From Micrococcus sp. 2A (GTDB taxonomy: Bacteria; Actinomycetota; Actinomycetes; Actinomycetales; Micrococcaceae), in contig NZ_CP154351.1 of assembly GCF_039519235.1 (NCBI RefSeq), positions 1,364,001 through 1,428,000 on the forward strand: a stretch of 64,000 bases of DNA, in the 5' to 3' direction. The first letter of the stretch is position 1. Each line of letters opens with the position of its first letter. The notes below the pieces were generated by a model, which searched no databases, was not told where the DNA came from, and saw only the letters and a list, made by a program, of their open reading frames with translations. Shown here piece after piece: positions 1 through 9,985 of the stretch. The position numbers were made by a program, and so were the translations under genes.

Positions 1-270
1 CTTGTCCACGATGACCTCGACGCCGTCGTAGTCGCGGACGGTGTCGCCCTCGAGCACGCGCTCGTCGAAGTAGAGCTGGTAGATGAGGCCGGAGCAGCCG
101 CCGGGCTGGACGGCCACGCGCAGGCGCAGGTCGGTGCGCCCCTCCTGATCGAGCAGCGCGCGGACCTTGTTCGCGGCGACCTCGGTGAGCTCGACCTCGT
201 GCGGGGGAAGGCCCGCGGCGTTCTCGGTGGCGCCGATCTCGACGCCGGTCTCCTCTGCGGACAGTGCCAT
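1..270 (-). CDS. erpA: Iron-sulfur cluster insertion protein ErpA/HesB family (partial, C-terminus cut by window edge)
   Basis: A-type carrier that passes assembled Fe-S clusters to target proteins in the cytoplasm. The first 90 residues are present. The core starts around residue 27 (VELTEVAANKVRALL) and carries the first conserved cysteine, Cys59, in PGGCSG. Family members are usually about 110-120 residues and end with a Cys-Gly-Cys motif, which would lie beyond the window. The ATG start at 268-270 has a strong AGGAGG ribosome-binding site 5 bases upstream. The family is clear; ErpA versus another HesB/IscA paralogue is inferred from its stand-alone position. Confidence 0.9.
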   Translation of the reverse strand, partial: MALSAEETGVEIGATENAAGLPPHEVELTEVAANKVRALLDQEGRTDLRLRVAVQPGGCSGLIYQLYFDERVLEGDTVRDYDGVEVIVDK

Positions 271-294
271 CCTGACCTCCTGGTTGGGGGTGGG

Positions 295-315
295 GGCGTC
301 GGGGATGCCGACGCC
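295..315 (-). terminator. Possible terminator hairpin after the M20 dipeptidase gene
   Basis: An 8-bp perfect inverted repeat (GGCGTCGG / CCGACGCC) encloses a 5-base loop. It lies about 57 bases beyond the dipeptidase stop and about 25 bases before the erpA start. No T-tract follows, which is common in high-GC genomes. It could also act in the erpA leader. Confidence 0.35.
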
Positions 316-371
316 GGTGGGGTCGTCCGGCTCAACAACGCCGGACGGCGGGGCATTCCCGCTGCGGGTTC

Positions 372-1796
372 TCAGCGGGAGAGGCCGGCGAGCCAGAGGG
401 CCTCGGCCACGATCGCGTTGCGGAAGTCCCCGAGGTGCAGGGACTCGTTGGCGGAGTGTGCACGGGAGTCCGGGTCCTCCACTCCGGTGATGAGGATCGT
501 CGCCTCCGGGAAGACCTCCTTGAGGTCGGCGGTGAACGGGATGGACCCGCCGAGGCCGGTCTCCTTGGGCTCCACGCCCCACGCCGCGCCGAGCGCCTCC
601 AGCATGGCGGCCGCGTGGGGCGCGGAGGTGTCGGTGGAGAAGGGCTGGCCGAACTCGCCCGCCTCCACGGTGATCTCCGCGCCGAGCACCGCGGCGGACT
701 GCGCCTCGAGGTGCTCCTTGAGCGCCGCGAAGGACGCCGCAGGGTCCATCCCGGGGCCGAGGCGCAGGGAGAACTTGGCGCGCGCCTGCGGCTGCATCGT
801 GTTCGAGGACTGGGCCACACTCGGGACGTCGATCCCGAGGACGCTCAGGGCCGGGGCGTTCCACAGTCGGTCGGCGAGGGCGCCCGTCCCGGCGAGGGTC
901 ACGGAGTCCAGGAGCCCGGAGTCGGCGCGGAACACGTCCTCCGGGTACTCGAGGGAGGCCGTGTGGCGCGGCTCGAGGCCGGGCACCGCCACAGCGCCGT
1001 GCTCGTCGTGCAGGGTGGCGACGAGGCGGGAGAGCAGGACGACGGCGTCCAGGACCGGGCCGCCGAACATGCCGGAGTGCACGGCGTGGTCGAGCACGCG
1101 CACGGTCACGGTGCCGTCGACGAGCCCCCGCAGCGAGGTGGTCACCGCCGGCTCCCCCACGGCCCAGTTGGAGGAGTCCGCCACCACGATCGCGTCGGCG
1201 GCGAGGCGGTCGCGGTGCTTCTCCAGGAAGGGGCGGAAGGTGGGAGAGCCGGCCTCCTCCTCCCCCTCGATGAACACGCGCACGCCGACGCCGGCGTCGG
1301 GAAGGGCCTCGTCCAGCGCGGCGAGGGCGGCCATGTGGACCATGATCCCCGCCTTGTCGTCGGCCGCGCCGCGGCCGTAGAGGCGCCCGTCCTTCTCCGT
1401 CGCCGTGAGCGGCGGGGTGTCCCAGAGCGACTCGTCACCGAGGGGCTGGACGTCGTGGTGGGCGTACAACAACACGGTGGGCTTGTCAGCGGCGGCGGGG
1501 CGCTCGCCCAGCACTGCGGGGCCGCCGGGCCGGCCGTCCTCGCGCGTCTCGGTCACGACCTCGACGCCCTGCAGCCCGGCCCCGCGGAGGAGGTCGGCGA
1601 CCTCCTGGGCGGAGCGTTCGAGGTTCTCGCGGGGAGCGGAGTCCCAGGCGATGCCCGGGACGGCCACGAGGTCCTTCAGCGTCTGGAGGGTCTGCGGGAA
1701 GCGGCGGTCCACGGCGGCGCGGACGGCGGTCACGAGCTCGGCGTCGAGGGACTGCGGCACGGAGCCGGCGGAGGCGGCGGGGATCTGTTCGGTCAT
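372..1796 (-). CDS. M20 family metallo-dipeptidase
   Basis: Zinc-dependent peptidase of the M20/M25/M40 superfamily, probably hydrolysing dipeptides in the cytoplasm. The 474-residue length fits the family. Metal-site motifs appear in order: HHDVQP (residues 113-118; His113 and Asp115), GRGAADDKAG (141-150; bridging Asp) and EGEEEAGS (177-184; the general-base and metal glutamates). A dimerisation lid domain follows from about residue 210 (LRGLVDGTVTV...HSGMFGG), and a late SRAHSANE supplies the last metal histidine. There is no signal peptide. The ATG sits 6 bases from a TAGGCT hexamer, so the mRNA is probably leaderless. It is divergent from the DUF3043 gene. The true substrate cannot be read from sequence. 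Confidence 0.92.
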   Translation of the reverse strand: MTEQIPAASAGSVPQSLDAELVTAVRAAVDRRFPQTLQTLKDLVAVPGIAWDSAPRENLERSAQEVADLLRGAGLQGVEVVTETREDGRPGGPAVLGERPAAADKPTVLLYAHHDVQPLGDESLWDTPPLTATEKDGRLYGRGAADDKAGIMVHMAALAALDEALPDAGVGVRVFIEGEEEAGSPTFRPFLEKHRDRLAADAIVVADSSNWAVGEPAVTTSLRGLVDGTVTVRVLDHAVHSGMFGGPVLDAVVLLSRLVATLHDEHGAVAVPGLEPRHTASLEYPEDVFRADSGLLDSVTLAGTGALADRLWNAPALSVLGIDVPSVAQSSNTMQPQARAKFSLRLGPGMDPAASFAALKEHLEAQSAAVLGAEITVEAGEFGQPFSTDTSAPHAAAMLEALGAAWGVEPKETGLGGSIPFTADLKEVFPEATILITGVEDPDSRAHSANESLHLGDFRNAIVAEALWLAGLSR

Positions 1797-1802
1797 GCAC
1801 CC

Positions 1803-1808
1803 AGCCTA
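1803..1808 (-). promoter_or_regulatory. -10 hexamer TAGGCT of the dipeptidase gene (leaderless)
   Basis: TAGGCT lies exactly 6 bases upstream of the dipeptidase ATG (1796), so transcription should begin at or within a base or two of the start codon. No ribosome-binding site fits between them. It is one half of a compact divergent promoter region shared with the DUF3043 gene. Confidence 0.55.
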
Positions 1809-1826
1809 GCGACGGCCCCGCCGCAC

Positions 1827-1832
1827 TAGACT
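1827..1832 (+). promoter_or_regulatory. -10 hexamer TAGACT of the DUF3043 gene (leaderless)
   Basis: TAGACT is 6 bases before the GTG start at 1839. Together with the opposite hexamer at 1803-1808, two predicted transcription starts lie only about 43 bases apart, so the two polymerase footprints would overlap. Confidence 0.55.
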
Positions 1833-1838
1833 GGCTCG

Positions 1839-2441
1839 GTGTTCACTCGCAGGAAGTCCTCCCCGTCCGCCGAGCCCCCGGCCGCCCCGGCCACCCACGG
1901 CTCGACCGCCCACACCGGCGCCGACCGCGCGCAGGGCAAGTCCACGCCCACGCCGCGGCGCCGCGACCAGGAGGCCGCTCGCCGCCGCCCCCTCGTCCCA
2001 GCGGACCGACAGGCCGCGAAGAAGGCGCAGCGCGACGCGGCCCGCCAGGAGCGCATGCGCCAGCGCGTCGCCCTCGAGACCGGGGATGAGCGCGGACTTC
2101 CGGCACGGGACCGGGGCCCTCAGAAGCGCTGGGTCCGCGACCTCGTGGACGCCCGCACCGGGGTGGGCGAGTGGCTCATGCCCATCGTCTTCCTCTACCT
2201 GCTGCTCATGCTCGTGCCGGGGCAGCAGTTCCAGATCATCCTCATGCTGAGCCTCTACGCGGTGGTGGCCCTCGTGATCGTGGACAGCGTGATCCTCTCC
2301 CGCCAGGTGAAGCGGGGCCTCACGGCGCGCTTCGGCACGCCCGAGCCCGGCACCCGCATGTACGGCGTCATGCGGGGGCTGCAGTTCCGCCGCCTGCGCC
2401 TGCCCAAGCCACAGGTCAAGCGCGGTCAGCACCCCGCCTGA
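1839..2441 (+). CDS. DUF3043 domain membrane protein
   Basis: Conserved actinobacterial protein of unknown function. The first 95 or so residues are rich in Arg, Lys, Pro and Ala and probably disordered and cytoplasmic. Two hydrophobic segments follow (about 112-127 and 131-152), then a short basic C-terminal tail including GTRMYGVMRGLQFRR. I recognise the family from this architecture and the conserved tail, not from a known function. The start is GTG with a TAGACT hexamer 6 bases upstream and no ribosome-binding site. The gene is monocistronic and ends at a strong bidirectional terminator. Confidence 0.85.
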   Translation: MFTRRKSSPSAEPPAAPATHGSTAHTGADRAQGKSTPTPRRRDQEAARRRPLVPADRQAAKKAQRDAARQERMRQRVALETGDERGLPARDRGPQKRWVRDLVDARTGVGEWLMPIVFLYLLLMLVPGQQFQIILMLSLYAVVALVIVDSVILSRQVKRGLTARFGTPEPGTRMYGVMRGLQFRRLRLPKPQVKRGQHPA

Positions 2442-2458
2442 GCCACTCCGTCAGCCAC

Positions 2459-2500
2459 GACGACGGCGCCGCGCCCCGCGAGGGGCGCGGCGCCGTCGTC
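2459..2500. terminator. Bidirectional terminator between DUF3043 gene and pyrD
   Basis: A perfect 19-bp stem (left arm 2459-2477, right arm 2482-2500) encloses the tetraloop GCGA. It lies between two converging genes, 17 bases after the DUF3043 stop and 65 bases from the pyrD stop, so it can serve both. There is no T-run. Confidence 0.85.
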
Positions 2501-2565
2501 GTCCGGGTCTCGCACAGGCCGGGGCACCCCCGGGCTGCAGCGGTGACGGCCTCGAGCCGGAGGGA

Positions 2566-3693
2566 TCAGGCGCGCAGCGACCGGCCGAGACCGGCGGTGA
2601 TCCGACCGGCCCAGAACGGCCCCTCGTAGAGGAACGCGGTGTAGCCCTGCACGAGCTGCGCCCCGGCGTCCAGGCGTTCGAGGACGTCGTCGGCGTCGGT
2701 CACGCCGCCCACGCTGATGACCGCCGTCTCCGCGGGCAGGGCTGCGCGCAGGACCCGCAGCACCTCGAGGGAGCGCGCCGTGAGCGGGGCCCCGGAGAGT
2801 CCGCCCGCCCCGAGCGACTCCACGTGCGCCGCGTCCGCGGTGAGTCCCTCGCGCGTGATCGTGGTGTTGGTGGCGATCACGCCGTCGAGGCCCAGCCGGG
2901 CGGCCATGGCGGCCACCTCGCGCACGTCCTCGTCGGCGAGGTCCGGGGCGATCTTCACGGCGAGCGGCACGCGGCGCCCGGCGACGGCGCGGTCCGCCTC
3001 GTCCCGCACGGCGGCCAGCAGCGGCTCGAGCGCCGAGATCTCCTGGAGCTGCCGCAGGCCGGGTGTGTTGGGCGAGGAGACGTTCACCGCGAGGTAGTCC
3101 GCATGGGGGGCGAGCATCCGCGTGGAGGCACGGTAGTCCTCGGCGGCGTCCTCGAGCGGCACCACCTTGGACTTGCCGATGTTCACGCCCAGGACGGGGC
3201 GCACCTCGCCGAAGCGGCGCTCCAGCGTGGCGCGCGTGCGCGCGAGGCGGGGCGCGACGGCGGCCGCGCCGTCGTTGTTGAACCCCATGCGGTTCACGAG
3301 CGCCCGGTCCTCGGGCAGGCGGAAGAGGCGGGGACGGGGATTGCCCGGCTGCGGCTGCGCCGTGATGGTGCCGACCTCGACGTGGCCGAAGCCGAGGTCC
3401 GCGAGGGCCGCCGTGCCCCGCCCCTCCTTGTCGAACCCGGCGGCGAGGCCGAAGGGCGTGGGGAACCGCAGCCCCATGACGGTGAGGGCGAGCAGCGGAT
3501 CCGGCCGGAACGCGGAGCGGAGGGCGGCCGAGGCACCGGTCCGCTCGGCGGCGCGGATCGCTTGGAAGCCGCGGTGGTGGGCGTCCTCCGCGTCCATGCC
3601 GGCGAACACGGCGCGGAAGAACGGCGGGTAGAGGCGCGGCGCGCGGGAGGTCAGGAGGGCGTCGATTCCGGTCTTCGGGTCGGGCAGCTGCAT
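2566..3693 (-). CDS. pyrD: Dihydroorotate dehydrogenase (quinone), class 2
   Basis: Oxidises dihydroorotate to orotate, the fourth step of UMP synthesis, passing electrons through FMN to the quinone pool at the membrane. The protein is 375 residues. Class 2 features are an N-terminal membrane-association helix ([20 protein letters not shown]), the FMN/substrate motif GFNNDG, and the active-site stretch [11 protein letters not shown] with a serine base rather than the class 1 cysteine. The late ISVGGV and YTAFLYEGP segments bind FMN phosphate. The gene is separate from the pyr operon at 42-51 kb. ATG at 3693 is chosen; an in-frame ATG three codons upstream (3702) is equally possible. Confidence 0.95.
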   Translation of the reverse strand: MQLPDPKTGIDALLTSRAPRLYPPFFRAVFAGMDAEDAHHRGFQAIRAAERTGASAALRSAFRPDPLLALTVMGLRFPTPFGLAAGFDKEGRGTAALADLGFGHVEVGTITAQPQPGNPRPRLFRLPEDRALVNRMGFNNDGAAAVAPRLARTRATLERRFGEVRPVLGVNIGKSKVVPLEDAAEDYRASTRMLAPHADYLAVNVSSPNTPGLRQLQEISALEPLLAAVRDEADRAVAGRRVPLAVKIAPDLADEDVREVAAMAARLGLDGVIATNTTITREGLTADAAHVESLGAGGLSGAPLTARSLEVLRVLRAALPAETAVISVGGVTDADDVLERLDAGAQLVQGYTAFLYEGPFWAGRITAGLGRSLRA

Positions 3694-3759
3694 GCCGCCC
3701 ATGATCGCACGGGCGGCTCCCCCCGGAGCCGCACCGGCATCCCCGCCGGCCCCTCTGCC

Positions 3760-3765
3760 TAGAGT
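3760..3765 (+). promoter_or_regulatory. -10 hexamer TAGAGT of the alpha/beta hydrolase gene (leaderless)
   Basis: TAGAGT is followed by 6 bases and then the ATG at 3772. The spacing predicts transcription starting at the A of ATG. Confidence 0.55.
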
Positions 3766-3771
3766 GGAGCC

Positions 3772-4836
3772 ATGTCCCCCGGCGACCCCGACTCCGCCCC
3801 TCCCATGTCGGACGACGTCGCCCTCCCCGCCGCCGGCCCGGACGCGACCCGCCCGGACACGGCCCTGCTCGAGGACGCCCCGGGCGGCGGATGGGTGCCG
3901 GACCTGATGGAGGGCTTCGAACGCCGGACCCTGGGGCTGGAGGTGGATGAACAAGGCCAGAACCTTGTCACAGTGGTCCGCCCGGGGGGCTCTCGGGAGG
4001 ACGGGCGCCGCGCCGTCCTCGCCGTGCACGGCTGGAGCGACTACTTCTACAACGCCCCGCTGGCCCACGCGTTCGAGGAGGCCGGGTACGCCTTTCACGC
4101 GGTGGACCTGCGCCACTACGGCCGATCCCTGCGACCGGGGCAGACCCCCGGCTGGACGGATGACCTCGCCTGCTATGACGCCGACCTCGACGCCGCTCTC
4201 GCGGTGCTCGCCGAGGACCACCCGCTGCCGCCCGTGCTCCTGGCCCACTCCACGGGCGGGCTGATCGCCGCGCTCTGGGCGGACCGTCACCCCGGCCGGG
4301 CCGCCGCCCTCGTGCTCAACAGCCCGTGGCTCGAGATGCAGGGCAGCACGGGCGTGCGCCTCATGGCCAGGGCGGTGGTGGACCCCGTCTCGGCCCTGCA
4401 GCCGTACGCCATGCTCAAGCTCCCCCGAATAGACCACTACTGGCGCACTCTCTCGGACGCGGCGGACGGCGAGTGGGACCTGCATCCGCTCTGGCGGCCC
4501 CAGTGGGCCTTCGACGTGCCGGCGGCCTGGCTGGGCGCCGTCCTCGCCGGCCACCGGACGGTGGCCGCGGGACTCGACGTCCGGGAGCCGGTCCTCGTGC
4601 ACGTGGCCGGGCGGGGACATCGCGGCACGCGCTACGGGGAGGCCATGCGCTCGGCGGACATCGTGCTCAATCCGGTGAGCATGGCGCGCCGGGCCCTGCG
4701 GCTGGGCGATCGGGTCATGGTGCAGCGCCACCCGGACGCGCTGCACGACGTCTTCGCCTCCCCCGCTCCCGTCCGGCGGGCCGCCGCGGCGGAGACCCTG
4801 CGCTGGCTGTCGGCCTACGCGCCGCCGCGCGCGTGA
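3772..4836 (+). CDS. Alpha/beta hydrolase (serine lipase/esterase-like)
   Basis: Cytoplasmic serine hydrolase of 354 residues, closest in layout to monoacylglycerol lipase/'serine aminopeptidase' members. Visible motifs are the oxyanion-hole HGW at 86-88, the nucleophile elbow AHSTGG with Ser160, and a late DALHDVF that probably supplies the catalytic histidine. The first 45 residues are Pro/Asp-rich and lie outside the fold. No signal peptide is present. The gene is monocistronic between divergent pyrD and convergent uppS, and its stop is only 10 bases from the uppS stop. The substrate is unknown; a lysophospholipase or monoglyceride lipase role is possible. Confidence 0.85.
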   Translation: MSPGDPDSAPPMSDDVALPAAGPDATRPDTALLEDAPGGGWVPDLMEGFERRTLGLEVDEQGQNLVTVVRPGGSREDGRRAVLAVHGWSDYFYNAPLAHAFEEAGYAFHAVDLRHYGRSLRPGQTPGWTDDLACYDADLDAALAVLAEDHPLPPVLLAHSTGGLIAALWADRHPGRAAALVLNSPWLEMQGSTGVRLMARAVVDPVSALQPYAMLKLPRIDHYWRTLSDAADGEWDLHPLWRPQWAFDVPAAWLGAVLAGHRTVAAGLDVREPVLVHVAGRGHRGTRYGEAMRSADIVLNPVSMARRALRLGDRVMVQRHPDALHDVFASPAPVRRAAAAETLRWLSAYAPPRA

Positions 4837-4846
4837 GGCCCCGGGC

Positions 4847-5668
4847 TCAGCCCGCGCCGGGCGCGTCCACCGCGCCGCCGTACCGCCGGTCGCGTCGGGC
4901 ATAGGCCTCGACGGCGTCCCACAGGGTGCGCCGGTCGACGTCGGGCCAGAGCACGTCCAGGAAGAGCAGCTCGGCGTAGGCCGACTGCCACAGGAGGTAG
5001 TTGGAGAGCCGCTGCTCCCCGGAGGTGCGCAGGAAGAGGTCCACGTCCGGGGTGACGTCGATCCCCCGCTCCCCCGCGCGGTAGGCCCGGTCGAGCCAGC
5101 GCGTGATGGTGTCCTCGCGGATGTCGCCGGGGCGCATCCGGCCAGCGGCGACCTCCTCGGCCAGGGCCTGGACGGCGTCGGTGATCTCCGCGCGTGAGCC
5201 GTAGTTGACGCACATGTGCAGCGTGGTGCCCGTGTTGTGCCGCGTGAGCTCCTCGGCCTCGCGCAGCTCCTTGATCACGGAGGTCCACAGCCGTGGCGCA
5301 CGTCCGTTCCACCGGATCCGCACGTTCCATGAGTGCAGCGTGTCCCGCTGCCGACGCAGCACGTCCCGCGAGAACCCCATGAGGAAGCGCACCTCGTCCG
5401 GGGAGCGCTTCCAGTTCTCGGTGGAGAACGCGTAGGCGGAGACGTGGCCGATCCCGAGCTCCACAGCCCCGGCGACGACGTCGAGCAACGCCGCCTCGCC
5501 GGCGCGGTGGCCCTCGGTGCGGGGCAGACCGCGCTGGTTGGCCCAGCGCCCGTTGCCGTCCATCACGATCGCCACGTGGCGCGGGATGAAGCGCGGGTCG
5601 ATCCGCGGGGCCGTGGCACCCGACGGATGCGGCGGGGGCGTGAGGCAGGGGCTGGGCGAGACGGTCAT
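4847..5668 (-). CDS. uppS: Isoprenyl transferase (polyprenyl diphosphate synthase, UppS family)
   Basis: cis-Prenyltransferase that makes the long-chain polyprenyl diphosphate carrier for peptidoglycan and wall polymers. It is 273 residues. The signature [13 protein letters not shown] (31-43) contains catalytic Asp37. RTEGHRAG and [12 protein letters not shown] follow, then the C-terminal [15 protein letters not shown] and the Glu-rich tail that binds Mg-IPP. The start ATG overlaps the recO stop by 4 bases (ATGA), so it is probably translated by coupling to recO. The first 25 residues are a variable Pro-rich leader. Product chain length cannot be told from sequence. Confidence 0.95.
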   Translation of the reverse strand: MTVSPSPCLTPPPHPSGATAPRIDPRFIPRHVAIVMDGNGRWANQRGLPRTEGHRAGEAALLDVVAGAVELGIGHVSAYAFSTENWKRSPDEVRFLMGFSRDVLRRQRDTLHSWNVRIRWNGRAPRLWTSVIKELREAEELTRHNTGTTLHMCVNYGSRAEITDAVQALAEEVAAGRMRPGDIREDTITRWLDRAYRAGERGIDVTPDVDLFLRTSGEQRLSNYLLWQSAYAELLFLDVLWPDVDRRTLWDAVEAYARRDRRYGGAVDAPGAG

Positions 5669-6504
5669 GCGCTCCTCTCGGCGGGAGACCGGGCGGGACC
5701 GGGCGGCGTCGGGCCTGTGATGCCCTGGTCCAGGACGGACAGGGAGACGAGCCGCCGCTCGGCGTGGTACTGCAGGTAAGCGGACACGATACCGGCCGCC
5801 TCCCGCTGCGCGGCCTCCCCCGCGGCGTCCACGACCTCCCAGTCCCCCTGCGCGAGCGCGCCGAGCAGGGCCAGCGTCTCCGGAGCCGGGTGGGTGGAGC
5901 CGGGAGGCCGGCAGTGCTGGCACACCGCCCCGCCGAGGCCGACGTTCACCGCGGCGTGGGGGCCGGGCCGGCCGCAGCGCGCGCACGCCGAGAACGACGG
6001 CGCCCAGCCGGCCTGGGCGAGGGACCGCAGCACGAACGAGTGGAGGATCATCCGCGGGGCGTGGGCCCGGCGTGCCAGCGCTGCCACGGCCCCGTGGAAG
6101 AGGCGGTACTGGGCCGCCCGCCCGACGTCGTCGACCGCGGCGATCCGCTGGACCGTCTCAGCGAGCGCGGCGGCGGCGGTGAAGGCGTCGTAGTCCGCGG
6201 CGAGCGCGCTGCCGTAGGGGTGGAGCAGCTGCGCCTGTGTGATCGTCTGCAGCTCGCCCCGGCCGCGCGCCACCTGGAGGGTGGAATGCATGAAGGGCTC
6301 CACCACGGAGCCGAAGCGCGACGACGCCTTCCGCACGCCCTTGGCGACGGCGCGCACGATCCCGTGCTCGGGGGTGAGGGCCTCGACGATCCGGTCGGCC
6401 TCCCCCAGGTCCCGGGTGCGCAGCACGATGGCCTCGGTGCGATACGAGTTCGCCGCGAAGCCGCCGTGCCGCGCCCCCGAGGAGCGCCGGGTGGAGCCGG
6501 TCAC
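5665..6504 (-). CDS. recO: DNA repair protein RecO
   Basis: Recombination mediator of the RecFOR pathway that loads RecA on gapped DNA coated with SSB. It is 279 residues. The N-terminal OB-fold is visible in [20 protein letters not shown] and AVAKGVRK. The central helical domain carries a four-cysteine zinc site (CARC near residue 168 and CQHC about 20 residues later). The GTG start lies 7 bases after the leuA stop. An ATGA overlap links it to uppS, giving the common actinobacterial leuA-recO-uppS order. Confidence 0.94.
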   Translation of the reverse strand: MTGSTRRSSGARHGGFAANSYRTEAIVLRTRDLGEADRIVEALTPEHGIVRAVAKGVRKASSRFGSVVEPFMHSTLQVARGRGELQTITQAQLLHPYGSALAADYDAFTAAAALAETVQRIAAVDDVGRAAQYRLFHGAVAALARRAHAPRMILHSFVLRSLAQAGWAPSFSACARCGRPGPHAAVNVGLGGAVCQHCRPPGSTHPAPETLALLGALAQGDWEVVDAAGEAAQREAAGIVSAYLQYHAERRLVSLSVLDQGITGPTPPGPARSPAERSA

Positions 6505-6511
6505 CCGACCA

Positions 6512-8387
<1,876 letters not shown>

Positions 8388-8780
8388 TCACCTGGTGGGC
8401 GCGGAGGATACGACACCGGTTGCAGACCTCCCGCCATTGATGGCGATGCTTCCCACGGTCATGTTGTAGGACCGCGCGACATCGCTCGGGGCCGAGGGGT
8501 TCCCGTAGGTCTGCCCATTCACGACGCCCTGGGTGGTCACCGTGACGGTATAGGTCTGCCCGGTTGACGAGGTGGCGCGGAACGTGGCCTTTGTGCCGTC
8601 GGTGGAGATCAGGCTCGTCTGGGTGGGCACCGCGTTCGTGCACGCGGTGCCGGAGATCGCGTACGAAGGCGCCGCGGCGACCATGCCCACCGCTGGCGAG
8701 GACCAGGCCAGTCCCTTGGTCACGTTGCGACGGGAGACGGGGGCTGCGGACAGGGTGTGGGTGCTCTCAGCAGAAGCCAT
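8388..8780 (-). CDS. Small Tat-exported protein, function unknown
   Basis: A 130-residue protein with a twin-arginine export signal: SRRNVTKG (16-23), a short hydrophobic stretch (LAWSSPAVGMVAAAP) and a likely cleavage site after SYA around residue 41. The mature part is about 90 residues rich in Ser, Thr, Val and Gly (TYTVTVTTQG), typical of a beta-sheet surface or secreted protein. It has two cysteines at most and no anchor motif. The signal resembles those of many actinobacterial cell-surface proteins. I recognise no domain. Base composition is visibly less GC-rich than the neighbours and its own promoter is not obvious, so lateral gain is possible. Confidence 0.7.
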   Translation of the reverse strand: MASAESTHTLSAAPVSRRNVTKGLAWSSPAVGMVAAAPSYAISGTACTNAVPTQTSLISTDGTKATFRATSSTGQTYTVTVTTQGVVNGQTYGNPSAPSDVARSYNMTVGSIAINGGRSATGVVSSAPTR

Positions 8781-8950
8781 GGGGTCCTCTGGTTGACGAC
8801 GCCATCGGGACTGAGCTCAGTGCTCGATGCCCCACGGACCCACGCCACGCACAGGAGCACGACGATGAGAAGGCGGGACGCCTCGGTGGATTGTTGAACA
8901 ACCCCGGTACTGCCAGCGGGTAACCAACACCCAACGGGAGTCTGTGACTG
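8781..8950. other. Less GC-rich intergenic region with small palindromes
   Basis: The 170-base gap between era and the Tat-exported protein gene is less GC-rich than its surroundings. It holds a 12-base perfect palindrome ACTGAGCTCAGT (8810-8821) and an interrupted one TTGTTGAACAA (8891-8901). Either could be a regulator-binding site for the exported protein. AGAGGA just before 8780 is its likely ribosome-binding site. No terminator for era is evident. Confidence 0.35.
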
Positions 8951-9913
8951 TCACATGCCCAGACGATGAAGATGCTTGGGATCCCTTTGCCAATCCTTTG
9001 CGACCTTTACCCGCAGGTCCAGGTGCACCGGCGTGCCCAGCATCTTCTCGATCCCCTTGCGGGCGTCGGAGCCGATCTGCCGCAGTCGGGAGCCGCCCTT
9101 GCCGATGATGATCCCCTTCTGCGAGTCGCGCTCCACGTACACGTTCGCGTAGACGTCCAGCAGTGGCCGGTCCGCCGGCCGCCCCTCGCGGGGGTTCATC
9201 TCCTCCACCACCACGGCCACCGAGTGCGGCAGTTCGTCCCGGACGTCCTCCAGGGCCGCCTCGCGGATCAGCTCGGCCACCATGATCACCTCGGGCTCGT
9301 CCGTCAGCTCGCCGTCGGGGTACAGCGGCGGCCCCTCGGGCAGCAGCTCCGCCAGGACGGTCTCCACGTCCTCCACCTGGCGGCCCGCCACCGCGGAGAC
9401 CGGCACCACCGCGGCGAAGCCCTTCCCGCCGTTCTCCGGGCCGAGCACCTCGTCGCCCAGCGCGGTGACGGCCAGCAGCTGCTCGGCCACCTGCGCCGGG
9501 TCGGCCTTGTCCGTCTTCGTCACGATCGCCACGACGGGGGTGCGGCGCAGGGCGGCCAGCTGCTGGGCGATGAAGCGGTCCCCCGGGCCGATCTTCTCGT
9601 CGGCGGGCAGGCAGAAGCCCACCACGTCCACCTCGGAGAGCGTCTCCTGCACCAGGGCGTTGAGCCGCTCGCCCAGCAGGGTCCGAGGGCGGTGCAGGCC
9701 GGGGGTGTCCACCAACACGAGCTGGAAGTCCGGCCGGTGCACGATCCCGCGGATGGTGTGCCGCGTCGTCTGCGGCTTGGAGGAGGTGATGGCCACCTTC
9801 TCCCCCACGAGCGCGTTGGTGAGCGTGGACTTGCCGGCGTTCGGCCGCCCCACGAGGCAGGCGAAGCCGGAGCGGTGGCCCTCCGGGACGAGCGGGGGCA
9901 GCAGGGAGGTCAT
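8951..9913 (-). CDS. era: GTPase Era
   Basis: GTPase that binds the 3' end of 16S rRNA and assists 30S maturation. It is 320 residues. The G domain has GRPNAGKST (G1), DTPG (G3) and TKTD (G4). The C-terminal KH domain has GIIIGKGGSRLRQIG. The start chosen is ATG 9913, followed by TSLLPP; upstream in-frame codons do not resemble Era. It is the last gene of the hrcA-to-era leftward operon, which groups it with the ribosome-maturation genes ybeY and rsmE. Confidence 0.95.
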   Translation of the reverse strand: MTSLLPPLVPEGHRSGFACLVGRPNAGKSTLTNALVGEKVAITSSKPQTTRHTIRGIVHRPDFQLVLVDTPGLHRPRTLLGERLNALVQETLSEVDVVGFCLPADEKIGPGDRFIAQQLAALRRTPVVAIVTKTDKADPAQVAEQLLAVTALGDEVLGPENGGKGFAAVVPVSAVAGRQVEDVETVLAELLPEGPPLYPDGELTDEPEVIMVAELIREAALEDVRDELPHSVAVVVEEMNPREGRPADRPLLDVYANVYVERDSQKGIIIGKGGSRLRQIGSDARKGIEKMLGTPVHLDLRVKVAKDWQRDPKHLHRLGM

Positions 9914-9985
9914 GGGGATCCTTCGGGTCGGGCCGCGCGGTCGCCCGGCCGTGGCGCTCGGCCCCGTCACGCGAGGCCGAGGGGT

